A program made the position numbers and the translations under genes. The notes below the pieces were generated by a model. It was given only the letters and a program-made list of their open reading frames with translations. It searched no databases and was not told the DNA's origin. This document shows, in pieces, positions 21,613 through 30,397 of a stretch of DNA of 64,000 nt; the first letter of the stretch is position 1, and every line of letters starts with the position of its first letter. Where the stretch lies: contig CAVTBC010000001.1 in assembly GCA_963732865.1 (NCBI GenBank), forward strand, positions 186,001 to 250,000, given 5' to 3'. Source of the DNA: JADLGL01 sp963732865. Lineage in GTDB: Bacteria > Pseudomonadota > Alphaproteobacteria > Rhizobiales > Kaistiaceae.

Positions 21613-21864
21613 ATGCCCGAACGCACACAGAATCTCCAAGACACTTTTCTCAATCACGTCCGTAAGAACAAGACTCCGCTGACAGTGTTTCTGGTCAACG
21701 GCGTGAAACTTCAAGGCGTCGTGACTTGGTTCGACAATTTTTGCGTTCTGCTGCGGCGGGACGGCCATTCGCAGCTCGTCTACAAGCACGCCATCTCGAC
21801 CATCATGCCGGGCGTGCCGCTGCAGCTGTTCGAGCCCGGCGATGACGATTCCGCCGGCGAGTAG
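21613..21864 (+). CDS. hfq: RNA chaperone Hfq
   Basis: Hexameric Sm-like chaperone that matches small RNAs with their mRNA targets. The 83-residue protein has the short N-terminal tail with NLQDTFLNHVRKNK and Sm1 motif TVFLVNGVKLQGVVTWFDNF. The Sm2 motif YKHAISTIMP is also present, where YKHAIS replaces the enteric YKHAIST with the same key residues. ATG 21613 is preceded by AGAGAAGAAA. The 112-bp gap from dat must hold its promoter. hflX follows 20 bp downstream, a classic pairing. Confidence 0.97.
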   Translation: MPERTQNLQDTFLNHVRKNKTPLTVFLVNGVKLQGVVTWFDNFCVLLRRDGHSQLVYKHAISTIMPGVPLQLFEPGDDDSAGE

Positions 21865-21884
21865 GTAATTTGCGGTGACAGATC

Positions 21885-23219
21885 GTGGTGTTGGCCTCTA
21901 GCGAAGCACCGGCCGTCCGGGCGATCGTGCTCGTGCCGTACCTGCGCGGCAGCGAAAGCGTGGGCGAGGGCGTCGGTCTGCCGAAGCGGACATTGGCCGC
22001 CAGGGTGGGCGAGACCGCCGGCTTGGCGCGTGCGATCGCGCTCGACGTCATCGAGGCTTTCGCCGTGCCGATGAGCGCAATGCGCCCGGCGACGCTGCTG
22101 GGCTCGGGCAAGGTCGATGAAATCGCGGGCCAAGTGCGGGCCGGATCGATCGATCTGGTGGTGATCGATCACCCGCTATCGCCGGTCCAGCAGCGTAATC
22201 TCGAGCGGGCATGGGAGACGAAGGTCATCGACCGCACGGGTTTGATCCTGGAGATCTTCGGCGAGAGAGCGCAGACGCGGGAAGGACGCCTGCAAGTCGA
22301 GCTCGCTCATCTCAACTACCAGAAGGGCCGGCTGGTTCGGTCGTGGACCCATCTGGAGCGGCAGCGCGGCGGCTTCGGCTTTCTCGGCGGACCGGGTGAG
22401 ACGCAGATCGAAGCCGACCGCCGGCACATCCAGGAACGGATCGCGCGGATCGAGCACGACCTGGAAGGCGTCGTGCGGACCCGGCGTCTGCAGCGCAGCA
22501 ACCGGCGGCGTGTGCCGCATCCGATCGTGGCGCTCGTGGGCTACACCAATGCCGGCAAGACGACGCTGTTCAACGCGCTGACGCAATCGACGCAGCAGGC
22601 CGAAGACCTCCTGTTCGCGACGCTCGACCCGACACTGCGGCGTACGACGTTGCCGCATGGGACCGAGATCATCATCTCGGACACGGTCGGTTTCATTTCA
22701 GATCTGCCGACGCATCTCGTCGCCGCCTTCCGTGCGACGCTGGAAGAGGTGGTCGAAGCCGATCTCGTGCTCCACGTCCGCGATGCCTCGCACCCGGATG
22801 CCGAGGCGCAGGCCGGCGACGTCAAATCGGTGCTGTCACAGCTCGGCATCGACCCCGACGAAACCGAACACGTAATCGAGGTGTGGAACAAGATCGACGC
22901 CGCCCCGGGTTTCGTCGCGCCGCCCGGGCGCTCCCGCACAATTGCGATCTCGGCTTTGACGGGAGAGGGGATCGATCGGCTGCTCCAGGTGATCGAGGAT
23001 GCCCTCCACGCGCAGCGTCCGGTGTTCCGCGTGCATCTTGAGGGCGATGGCCTGGGGCAACTGCACCGGCTGTACGAAATGGGCGAGGTCCTTGCCCGCG
23101 AGGAGCAGGGCGACGGCTCAACCGACATCCGTATCCGGCTGGCCGAGAAGGCCTTGGTGGCTTTCCGCAGGGCGTTTCCCGACGCGACCTCGGAGGGTCA
23201 CCTACTCGACGTCGCCTAG
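21885..23219 (+). CDS. hflX: GTPase HflX
   Basis: Ribosome-associated GTPase that splits stalled 70S particles during stress. The 444-residue product has the HflX N-terminal domain and a coiled-coil linker with the conserved GGPGETQIEADRR. Its G domain has GYTNAGKTTLFNALT (G1; most relatives have GKS, here GKT), DTVGFISDLP (G3) and WNKID (G4). A GTG start at 21885 fits the family length. It is very probably in an operon with hfq. Its TAG stop is inside a CTAG shared with the convergent mazG. Confidence 0.95.
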   Translation: MVLASSEAPAVRAIVLVPYLRGSESVGEGVGLPKRTLAARVGETAGLARAIALDVIEAFAVPMSAMRPATLLGSGKVDEIAGQVRAGSIDLVVIDHPLSPVQQRNLERAWETKVIDRTGLILEIFGERAQTREGRLQVELAHLNYQKGRLVRSWTHLERQRGGFGFLGGPGETQIEADRRHIQERIARIEHDLEGVVRTRRLQRSNRRRVPHPIVALVGYTNAGKTTLFNALTQSTQQAEDLLFATLDPTLRRTTLPHGTEIIISDTVGFISDLPTHLVAAFRATLEEVVEADLVLHVRDASHPDAEAQAGDVKSVLSQLGIDPDETEHVIEVWNKIDAAPGFVAPPGRSRTIAISALTGEGIDRLLQVIEDALHAQRPVFRVHLEGDGLGQLHRLYEMGEVLAREEQGDGSTDIRIRLAEKALVAFRRAFPDATSEGHLLDVA

Positions 23220-24040
23220 CCGGCTTCCACGCTCCGTTCTTCGGCTTTGGCAGCATCCCAGGCGGCTTCCATCCGGTCGAGGCCGGCGTCGCCAAGGCTT
23301 GTTCCGGAGCTTTCGATAGCGTCTTCAACGGCATTGAATTGGCGGCGGAATTTGGCGTTGCCACGCTGCAATGCGCGCTCCGGATCGATCTTCAGATGGC
23401 GCGCCAGATTGACGACGGAAAACAGGAGATCGCCGATCTCATCCTCGAGGCGATCGGCGGCCGGCCTATCCACTTCGAGTTCCGCTTCGACCTCGGCCAG
23501 TTCCTCACGGATCTTTGCCAGAACGGGCGCGCGATCCGGCCAGTCAAAGCCAACCGATGCGGCCCGGCGCTGCAGCTTCGCCGCTCGCGACAGCGCGGGA
23601 AGGGCAAAGGGCACATCGTCGAGAACCCGCGCCCGCTCCGCTCCATCCCCCGCCTTTTCCTTCCGTTCGGTGGCTTTGATGGCGTCCCAGCTCTCGGAAA
23701 CGGCTTCGGCATCCGTGGCGGCCTTGTCGCCGAACACATGCGGATGCCGGCGGATCATCTTCGTCGTGACCGCCTCGACGACATCGCCGAACGCGAAGAC
23801 GCCGCGCTCTTCGGCCAGACATGCGTGATAGGCGACCTGAAGGAGAAGGTCGCCGAGCTCGTCGCGAAGATCGGCCATGTCGTCGCGTTCGATCGCGTCG
23901 GCGACCTCGTATGCTTCCTCGATCGTGTACGGCGCGATGGTGGCGAAGCTCTGCTGCAAATCCCACGGGCAGCCGTCGTCGCGATTGCGCAGGGCCGCCA
24001 TGATCTCAATGAGGCGATCGACGTTTCGAGACGGCTGCAT
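23216..24040 (-). CDS. mazG: Nucleoside triphosphate pyrophosphohydrolase MazG
   Basis: House-cleaning enzyme that hydrolyses NTPs to NMP and pyrophosphate. It carries two MazG folds. The N-terminal one has the metal-binding IEEAYEVADAIE and LRDELGDLLLQVAYH, the C-terminal one EELAEVEAEL and EDEIGDLLFSVVNLAR. The product is about 274 residues, the usual size. I prefer ATG 24040, which has GGAG at the right distance; ATG 24061 in the same frame has no ribosome site and sits in an AT-rich inverted repeat. It converges on hflX and shares its TAG with it. Confidence 0.94.
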   Translation of the reverse strand: MQPSRNVDRLIEIMAALRNRDDGCPWDLQQSFATIAPYTIEEAYEVADAIERDDMADLRDELGDLLLQVAYHACLAEERGVFAFGDVVEAVTTKMIRRHPHVFGDKAATDAEAVSESWDAIKATERKEKAGDGAERARVLDDVPFALPALSRAAKLQRRAASVGFDWPDRAPVLAKIREELAEVEAELEVDRPAADRLEDEIGDLLFSVVNLARHLKIDPERALQRGNAKFRRQFNAVEDAIESSGTSLGDAGLDRMEAAWDAAKAEERSVEAG

Positions 24041-24058
24041 GCCGATATCTCCGATTCG

Positions 24059-24074
24059 CATAATGTATATTATG
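24059..24074. promoter_or_regulatory. AT-rich inverted repeat upstream of mazG
   Basis: CATAAT-gtat-ATTATG is a perfect 6+6 inverted repeat with a 4-base spacer, in an otherwise GC-rich region. It lies directly before the preferred mazG start and after the stop of the MBL gene. It could be a -10 region, an operator, or both. Confidence 0.35.
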
Positions 24075-24097
24075 GAACTGTCGGATGTGAGCGAAGG

Positions 24098-24922
24098 CTA
24101 GGAAACGCCCGGTTCCGAAAGCTCGAACTCGAATGTGAGGCCGTCATAGGCCGGTTCCACCGTCGCCGGCAGATCGCGGTGCAGCGTACGATAGTCGAGC
24201 TCGTTGGTCATATGCGTCAACGCCGCGTGTCTGGGGTGCATGCGCTCGATCCACTGGAGCGCCTCGCCGAGCGAACAATGGCTCGGATGCGGCCGTTCGC
24301 GAAGCGCGTCGAGCACCCAGAGATCGAGTCCCTCGAGCATCGGCAGACTTGCTGCCGGCATGTCGTTGAAGTCGCACGAATATGCGACGCCGCCGACGCG
24401 GTAGCCGATCGACCCGATGTCGCCATGGATCTGCGCGAACGGCGTCAGTGTAACGGCGCCACCGGCACCGTCGATCACGATCGGCGCTCCGGGCTCGACG
24501 CGATGGCGCGTGAGAAACGGCGGATAGGAACTGCCGACCGGCGCGCGGAAGCAGTAGCCGAAGCCTTCGTTCAGCCGATGCTGCGTCGCGTCGTCGGAAT
24601 AGATCGGGATTGGATGGCGCATTGTCATCCAGAACGTCCGCAAATCGTCGATGCCGTGCACATGATCGGCATGGGCATGCGTGTAGACCACGGCGTCGAT
24701 CGCCGTGACGCCAGCGGCGATCAGCTGCGTCCGCAGGTCGGGTCCCGTGTCGATGAGGATGCGCGTCGCGACGGACCCGTCGCCGAACCGCTCAATCATC
24801 GCCGCCGACCGCGAACGTCGGTTGCGCGGCTCGCTGGGGTCGCACGCGCCCCAATCGCCGGTAATTCGGGGAACGCCGGGTGATGCCCCGCAGCCGAGGA
24901 TGGTGAAGCGAAGGCGGGCCAT
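24098..24922 (-). CDS. MBL-fold metallo-hydrolase (PhnP-like phosphodiesterase family)
   Basis: A 274-residue metallo-beta-lactamase-fold enzyme. It begins with FTILGCGASPGVPRITGDWG and has the metal site THAHADHVHGIDDLR, later supported by QIHGD, YSCDFNDMP and a C-terminal LTHMTNELDY. This pattern matches the PhnP / cyclic-phosphate phosphodiesterase-like group that accompanies tatD in alphaproteobacteria. The true substrate in this operon is unknown. It starts 8 bp after the tatD stop. Confidence 0.88.
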   Translation of the reverse strand: MARLRFTILGCGASPGVPRITGDWGACDPSEPRNRRSRSAAMIERFGDGSVATRILIDTGPDLRTQLIAAGVTAIDAVVYTHAHADHVHGIDDLRTFWMTMRHPIPIYSDDATQHRLNEGFGYCFRAPVGSSYPPFLTRHRVEPGAPIVIDGAGGAVTLTPFAQIHGDIGSIGYRVGGVAYSCDFNDMPAASLPMLEGLDLWVLDALRERPHPSHCSLGEALQWIERMHPRHAALTHMTNELDYRTLHRDLPATVEPAYDGLTFEFELSEPGVS

Positions 24923-24930
24923 GCGGGCGA

Positions 24931-25710
24931 TCAGACGGCTGGGACTTTGGTGAAAAGGCGAAAGAAATTGGCCGTGGTCTGCTCGGCGATCTCATCCTCG
25001 GAGACGCCCCTCACCTCCGCCAGAACCTTCGCGGTTTCAACGACATAGGACGGCTCGTTGCGGCCGCCGCGATGCGGAACCGGGGCAAGGAAGGGCGCAT
25101 CGGTTTCAACGAGCAACTGCGCCGCCGGAATGTCGGCGGCGATGGCTTTCAGCTCGTCCGTCTTTTTGAAAGTGATGATGCCGGAGAAAGAGACGGTGAG
25201 GCCCAATGCGACGCCGGTCATCGCCAGGGCGCGGCCAGAGGAGAAGCAGTGCAGGATCGCGGGGAAGGCGCCCTTCCCCATTTCCTCGGTCAAAATCGAC
25301 GCCATGTCCGCATCGGCGTCGCGCGCATGGATGACCAGCGGCAGCCCTGTCTCGCGAGCGGCCGCGATGTGGCGCCGGAAGCTGGTGGCCTGCGCCTCGC
25401 GGTGGCTGACGTCGTAGTGATAGTCGAGGCCTGCTTCGCCGAAAGCGACGATCTTCGGATGCTCGGCGAGTTCGACCAGCATGTCGGTTGTCACGTCGGG
25501 TTCTTCGGCGGCGTTTTGCGGATGCGTACCGACCGAACAGAAGATATCGCGATAGGGCTCGGCGATGGCGAGCAGCTTGCCGATTTCGCTGACGCGCGTC
25601 GAGATTGAAACCATGCGGCCAATGCCGGCGGCGCGGGCGCGGGCGATGACATCCGTACGGTCGTCATCATAATCCGGGAAGTCGAGGTGGCAGTGGCTGT
25701 CGACGAGCAT
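24931..25710 (-). CDS. tatD: TatD-family metal-dependent hydrolase
   Basis: A 259-residue TIM-barrel deoxyribonuclease of the TatD family. The N-terminal metal site is MLVDSHCHLDF (H-x-H), followed by GEAGLDYHYD (catalytic Glu), VIHARDAD, HCFSSGRALA and ETDAPFLAPVPHRGGRNEPS, all standard. The open frame extends much further upstream, but the start MLVDSHCHLD at 25710 is the family start and leaves 17 bp to metG. It is part of the holB-metG-tatD-MBL operon. Confidence 0.94.
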   Translation of the reverse strand: MLVDSHCHLDFPDYDDDRTDVIARARAAGIGRMVSISTRVSEIGKLLAIAEPYRDIFCSVGTHPQNAAEEPDVTTDMLVELAEHPKIVAFGEAGLDYHYDVSHREAQATSFRRHIAAARETGLPLVIHARDADADMASILTEEMGKGAFPAILHCFSSGRALAMTGVALGLTVSFSGIITFKKTDELKAIAADIPAAQLLVETDAPFLAPVPHRGGRNEPSYVVETAKVLAEVRGVSEDEIAEQTTANFFRLFTKVPAV

Positions 25711-25727
25711 TGCGGAGTCGGATCGCG

Positions 25728-27285
25728 CTAGTTGGCCGTGGCGTCGGCAGGCTTGTCGACGCGCGGAAAGAGAGGCGCAGGCTGCGGCAAGGCCGTGCCG
25801 GCGGCAAGCCTGCTGGCGGGATCCAGCGCTGCAAAACTGCGGGCATCCTCCGGCACGCCGAGAAGGTCCAGCAGTTTGGCGCCGGCGTCGGGCATGACCG
25901 GCTGTACCAGGATGGCGGCTATGCGAACGACTTCCGCCGTGACGTACAGCACGGTGTTCATCCGAGTCGGATCCGTCTTCCTCAGGCCCCAAGGCGCGGA
26001 CGATGCGAAATAGCGATTGGCGTCGCCGATCACGGCCCAGATCGCCGTCAGCGCCTGGTGGATCTGCTGTTCGTCCATCGCTGCTCGACATTTCGCGAGG
26101 AGCTCATCTGCAGACGCCAGGAGGACGTCATCCTCGGCAGTGAAGCCGTCGGGCATCGGCACCCTTCCCTCGCAATTCTTGGCGATCATCGTCAGCGAGC
26201 GCTGCGCCAGATTGCCGAGGTCGTTAGCAAGATCGGCGTTGATCCGGTTGACGATCGCTTCGATGCCGTAGCTGCCATCCTGTCCGAAGGGCACTTCGCG
26301 CAGGAAGAAATAGCGAACCTGGTCGCGGCCATAGGTGTTGATGAGGTCGAACGGGTCGATGACGTTGCCGACCGATTTCGACATCTTCTCCCCGCGGTTG
26401 AACAGGAAGCCATGCGCGAAGACGCGCTCGGGCAGCGCGATACCGGCCGACATCAGAAAGGCTGGCCAATAGACCGCGTGAAAGCGGACGATATCCTTGC
26501 CGATGACGTGAATGTCGGCCGGCCAGTAGCGCGCGAAGAGGCCGCCCTCGTCCGGAAAGCCGAGGCCGGTGATGTAGTTGGTGAGCGCGTCCACCCAGAC
26601 ATACATCACGTGCTTCGGATCGTCCGGTACCGGGATCCCCCAAGTGAAGGTCGTGCGCGAAACCGACAGATCGCGAAGGCCGCTCTCGACGAAACTGACC
26701 ACCTCGTTCCGCCGCTCCTCCGGTCCGATGAAGCGCGGGTTGTTGCGATAGTAGTCGAGCAGCGGCTGTTGGTAGGCGCTGAGGCGGAAGAAGTAGCTCT
26801 CCTCCTCCACCCACTCCACCGGCGTTCCCTGCGGCCCGTAGCGGACGCCATCGGTGCGAAGCTGCGTCTCGCCCTCGGCGTAGTAGGCCTCGTCCCGCAC
26901 CGAATACCAGCCGGCATAGGCGTCTTTGTAGATGTCGCCTTTGGCGGCCATCCGCCGCCAAAGCTCCTGAGTTCGAACGGATGTGGCGCTCTTCCGTCGT
27001 GCGAACGAAATCGTCATTCGAACAGCCGAGGGCCGCCACCATGTCCTGGAAGCGTGCCACGTTGCGGTCGGCGAGTTCCTGGGGGGTGATCCCATCCTTT
27101 GCCGCTGTCTGCACCATCTTGATGCCGTGCTCGTCGGTGCCGGTCAGGAAATAGACGTCGAAGCCGTCGAGCCGTTTGAATCGCGCAAGGGCATCCGTCG
27201 CCATCGCTTCATAGGCATGGCCGATATGGGGCACGCCGTTGGGATAGGAAATCGCTGTGGTGATGTAGAATTTGCGCGGCGTCAT
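25728..27285 (-). CDS. metG: Methionyl-tRNA synthetase, frame interrupted by one extra base
   Basis: Class I aminoacyl-tRNA synthetase. The N-terminal 100 or so residues are read from ATG 27285 (FYITTAISYPNGVPHIGHAY with the HIGH site, then TGTDEHG). The rest lies in another frame and includes TFTWGIPVP, MYVWVDALTNYITG and the KMSKS loop (GEKMSKSVGNVIDP). The frames join near 26972-26973, where deleting one T restores TEERHIRSTQELWRRMAAKG. It looks like the shorter enzyme class without a zinc-knuckle insert. Since metG should be essential and both parts are well conserved, a sequence error is the best explanation. It is followed by tatD after 17 bp. Confidence 0.93.
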
Positions 27286-27356
27286 CGTTTCTTTTCGCCG
27301 GGTTTGGCTGTCTTACGCAACATCGTGTCGCCGGGTCGGGCGGCGGCGCGGAGGCA

Positions 27357-28430
27357 TCACATTCGAGTGGCGTCGGCGAGAGCCATAAACACCTGCAAAA
27401 CAACCTGTTTTCGGTCGAGATTGAGCGTTTCAGCCTGCAGCGACGCGTCGCGCAGCTTCTCCCATACGACCGCCCAACTGGCAAGCGAGGCCGCCTCCAC
27501 GGCGGGCGAGAGAGCGCCTGCCGGTTCCGGCCGTTGCGTGACACGGCGCGACAACCAGTCATCGACCAGCCCAACGAAGCCGTCGAAGGCATCTTCGCGG
27601 CCGCGACCGGCGATACTGTCCGCGAGCTGGTGGACGCGTTCATAGTCCAGCTGCGGCAACGCCCCGGCCAAACCGGCGAAGGCGCGATAGGTGGCCGTCC
27701 CCTCGCCGTTGAGGAACTGGATCGCCCGCCGCAGGCTGCCGCCGGAAAGGGCCGCCGCCAGGCGGATATCGGCCTCGTCGGCATCCGGCTCATGCTCAGC
27801 GAGGGCGGCGCGGATCGTTGCCTCGGTCAGCGGTTTGAGGTCGAGGCGGTGGCAGCGCGAGCGAATCGTCGGCAGGAGTTGCCCGGGCCGGTTGGCGATG
27901 AGCAGGAATAGCCCGTTCTCCGGTGGTTCCTCGAGCATCTTCAGGAGGGCATTTTCGGCGCTGATATTGAGCTCGTCGGCGCAGTCGACAATGCAGATGC
28001 GCCAACCCTTCTCGCCGGCCGTCGTGCCGAAGAAGGACTGGATGCGGCGGACTTCGCCGACGGTCAGCTCAGTGCGATAGCGCTTCGTCTGGTCATCCCA
28101 CGGTCGGCGAAGCACGAGGAGGTTCGGGTGCGCGCCGGCGGCGACCTGGTGAAATGTCCGGCTGTCGGGCGAAACCTCAAGATTGGCGGCGGATGCGGCC
28201 GCGTCGGCGCCCGGATGGGCGAGAATGAAGCGCGCGAAGCGGAAGGCGAGCGTCGCCTTGCCGATGCCCTTGATGCCGGTGAGGAGCCAGGCATGGTGCA
28301 GCCGCTGGCTTTGATAGGCGCGCAGAAGCGTTGCCTCGGCTTCGGGCGCGCCCAGCCATTCGGCCGCCGCCTCGGGTAGCGGCCAGCCGGGCAGTTCGTC
28401 GAGCGGTGGGATGTCCGACGGGTCAGCCAT
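27357..28430 (-). CDS. holB: DNA polymerase III subunit delta' (clamp loader)
   Basis: A 357-residue clamp-loader subunit. It has an AAA+ fold with P-loop LTGIKGIGKATLAFRFARF, the Walker B-like WRICIVDCADELN, sensor region AENALLKMLEEPPE, and the SRC motif TIRSRCHRLDL. The C-terminal collar domain follows. The start overlaps the tmk end by 8 bp, and metG comes 71 bp after the stop. The order tmk-holB-metG is widespread in alphaproteobacteria. Confidence 0.94.
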   Translation of the reverse strand: MADPSDIPPLDELPGWPLPEAAAEWLGAPEAEATLLRAYQSQRLHHAWLLTGIKGIGKATLAFRFARFILAHPGADAAASAANLEVSPDSRTFHQVAAGAHPNLLVLRRPWDDQTKRYRTELTVGEVRRIQSFFGTTAGEKGWRICIVDCADELNISAENALLKMLEEPPENGLFLLIANRPGQLLPTIRSRCHRLDLKPLTEATIRAALAEHEPDADEADIRLAAALSGGSLRRAIQFLNGEGTATYRAFAGLAGALPQLDYERVHQLADSIAGRGREDAFDGFVGLVDDWLSRRVTQRPEPAGALSPAVEAASLASWAVVWEKLRDASLQAETLNLDRKQVVLQVFMALADATRM

Positions 28431-29139
28431 TGTCGTCCGCCGCCGGGATGTCGAAGCGACCCGTGACAGCCCTCCAGATTGCGTCCGCCACCTCGCGTTC
28501 CGGCCGTGAGGCGTCGACGACGACGCAGCGTTCAGGCTCTTCCTGGGCGATCTTCAGGAAGATGCCGCGTCGCTTCTGCTGCTCGCTCAGATCGTCGCGC
28601 TCGAAGCGATCGGGCGCGTCCTTCTGCTCGGCGGCCCGGGCATTGGCGCGGACCAATCCGAGTTCGACCGGGACGTCGAGGATGACGGTCAGCGCCGGTT
28701 CCGTCGGCCAGACGGTGATGCGCTCCAGGGCGTCGATCAATGTCGTGTCGACCCCGGCGGCGCCCTGATAGGCGCGCGTCGAATCGGTGAAGCGGTCGCA
28801 CAGGACCCACTCGCCGCGCTTCAGGGCCGGGCGGATCAGCTTGTCCACGTGATCGGCGCGCGCCGCCGCGAAGAGGACGGCCTCCCCTTCCGGCCCCAGC
28901 GACTGCGCGGCACCCGAGAGGAGGAAACGGCGGATCGCCTCGGCGTTCGGCGTGCCGCCGGGTTCGCGCGTCGTCGTGACCTTGATGCCGGCGGCAGTGA
29001 GCCGACCGGCAAGGCGAAGGAGCTGGCTCGTCTTGCCGCCGCCCTCGCCGCCTTCGAAGGTAATCAGGCGGCCTTTCTCGACCGGCTTCGCCGCCTTCAT
29101 GGCTGCTTGGTCGTCGGAGTTGGACAAGGTCACGCTCAT
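28423..29139 (-). CDS. tmk: Thymidylate kinase
   Basis: Phosphorylates dTMP to dTDP. The 238-residue protein has P-loop FEGGEGGGKTSQLLRLAGRL, the TTREPGGTP substrate motif, the DRFTDSTRAYQGA helix and a LID region with RAAEQKDAPDRFE. An N-terminal extension of about 22 residues before RLITFEG may be untranslated; a start nearer that point cannot be excluded. It overlaps the dac gene by 4 bp and holB by 8 bp, so translation is coupled through the operon. Confidence 0.95.
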   Translation of the reverse strand: MSVTLSNSDDQAAMKAAKPVEKGRLITFEGGEGGGKTSQLLRLAGRLTAAGIKVTTTREPGGTPNAEAIRRFLLSGAAQSLGPEGEAVLFAAARADHVDKLIRPALKRGEWVLCDRFTDSTRAYQGAAGVDTTLIDALERITVWPTEPALTVILDVPVELGLVRANARAAEQKDAPDRFERDDLSEQQKRRGIFLKIAQEEPERCVVVDASRPEREVADAIWRAVTGRFDIPAADDNG

Positions 29140-30326
29140 TGCCAGCCGAACAGAAGGTCCTTCAACGCGTCGCGGGCGCGCTGCGGCATGTTCCCCGGCC
29201 CCACATTCGCCGCGGTCACCACGGGCGCGGTCGCCAGTTCCTCACCGTCGAGCAGAATACGGAGCGTTCCCACGGCTTCTCCCTCGGTGATCGGCGCCTG
29301 CAAGGGACCTTGATACACGATCTCTGCCGTGACGCGACCCGCCACTTCGCGCGGTATGAGCACCTTCAACGGAGCATCGACGCGGAGGCCGACCGTCGCT
29401 GTCGCCCCGCCATACACGTTCGCTTCGGCGATGACGGCGCCCGGTTCAAGCAGCGACACATTGGTGAAAGCCTCGAAGCCCCAGTCAAGCATGGCCTCTG
29501 CCTCGCTACTGCGGTCTTCGTCGGTCGATGCGCCGTTGACCACCGCGATCAGCCGCCGGCCGTCGCGTTCCGCCGATGCGACAAGGCCATAGCCGGATTC
29601 GTCGGTGTAGCCCGTGGCCATGCCGTCGGCGCCGATGTCGAGACCCAGAAGCGGATTGCGGTTCGGCTGGGTAATGTCGTTCCAGGTAAACGAACGCTCA
29701 CTGTAGATCGCGTATTCGTCGGGAAATTCGCGGATGATGGTGGCGGCCAAGGTTGCAAGGTCGCGCGCTGTGACATGCTGGGCGGGGTCCGGCAGGCCGG
29801 TCGGATTTGTGAACAGCGTTCCGGTCAAGCCGAGGCGCTCCGCCTCCTGGTTCATCAGGACGACGAAGGCGTCTTCGCTGCCCGCCACGCCTTCGGCGAT
29901 GGCGATCGCAGCGTCATTGCCAGACTGGACGATGACCCCGCGCATCAGATCGCGGATGGCCACGGACGAGCCGACGTCGGCGAACATGGTCGACGTCCGC
30001 GAAGGCGCACCACCCTTCCGCCAGGCGTTCTCCGAGATGACGAATTCGGTGTCCAAGGTGAGCGCTCCGTCACGTAGCGCCTCGAAAACGAGAAGCATTG
30101 TCATCAGCTTGGCCATGCTCGCCGGCTGCATCGGGGCGTCGGCGTTGCGCTGGTAGAGAACGGAGCCGGTGTCGTAGTCAACGAGGATCGCATAGTCGAC
30201 GCCGGCCTCGAACGTCTGCGCCCGGGCACTACCGGTAATCGCCAACGCGGCAAGGAACGCCAGCGCGAGCGGCCTTAGGCGGCGCTTGGCTTGAGCTGCG
30301 GCACAGGCAATCTTGGGAGTGGCCAT
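29136..30326 (-). CDS. D-alanyl-D-alanine carboxypeptidase (PBP5/6-like), KTG motif altered
   Basis: Periplasmic low-molecular-weight PBP that trims peptidoglycan stem peptides. The 396-residue protein has a signal peptide (cleaved about residue 36, SARAQ), the SMAKL catalytic tetrad (S-x-x-K), and SGNDAA (S-x-N). A C-terminal PBP5-type domain and an amphipathic tail (RARDALKDLLFGW) complete it. The third motif, normally KTG, reads ADGMATGYTDESGYG; the codon is GCC, so the lysine is replaced by alanine. That is unusual for an active enzyme. It is followed by tmk with an ATGA overlap, the standard dac-tmk order. Confidence 0.92.
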   Translation of the reverse strand: MATPKIACAAAQAKRRLRPLALAFLAALAITGSARAQTFEAGVDYAILVDYDTGSVLYQRNADAPMQPASMAKLMTMLLVFEALRDGALTLDTEFVISENAWRKGGAPSRTSTMFADVGSSVAIRDLMRGVIVQSGNDAAIAIAEGVAGSEDAFVVLMNQEAERLGLTGTLFTNPTGLPDPAQHVTARDLATLAATIIREFPDEYAIYSERSFTWNDITQPNRNPLLGLDIGADGMATGYTDESGYGLVASAERDGRRLIAVVNGASTDEDRSSEAEAMLDWGFEAFTNVSLLEPGAVIAEANVYGGATATVGLRVDAPLKVLIPREVAGRVTAEIVYQGPLQAPITEGEAVGTLRILLDGEELATAPVVTAANVGPGNMPQRARDALKDLLFGWQ

Positions 30327-30397
30327 TCTGCTGGCGGAGCCTCTCGTCCGCCGAGGCTAGCAAGCGGCCCTGCGACCGTCCAATCGGCCTGGGCGGA

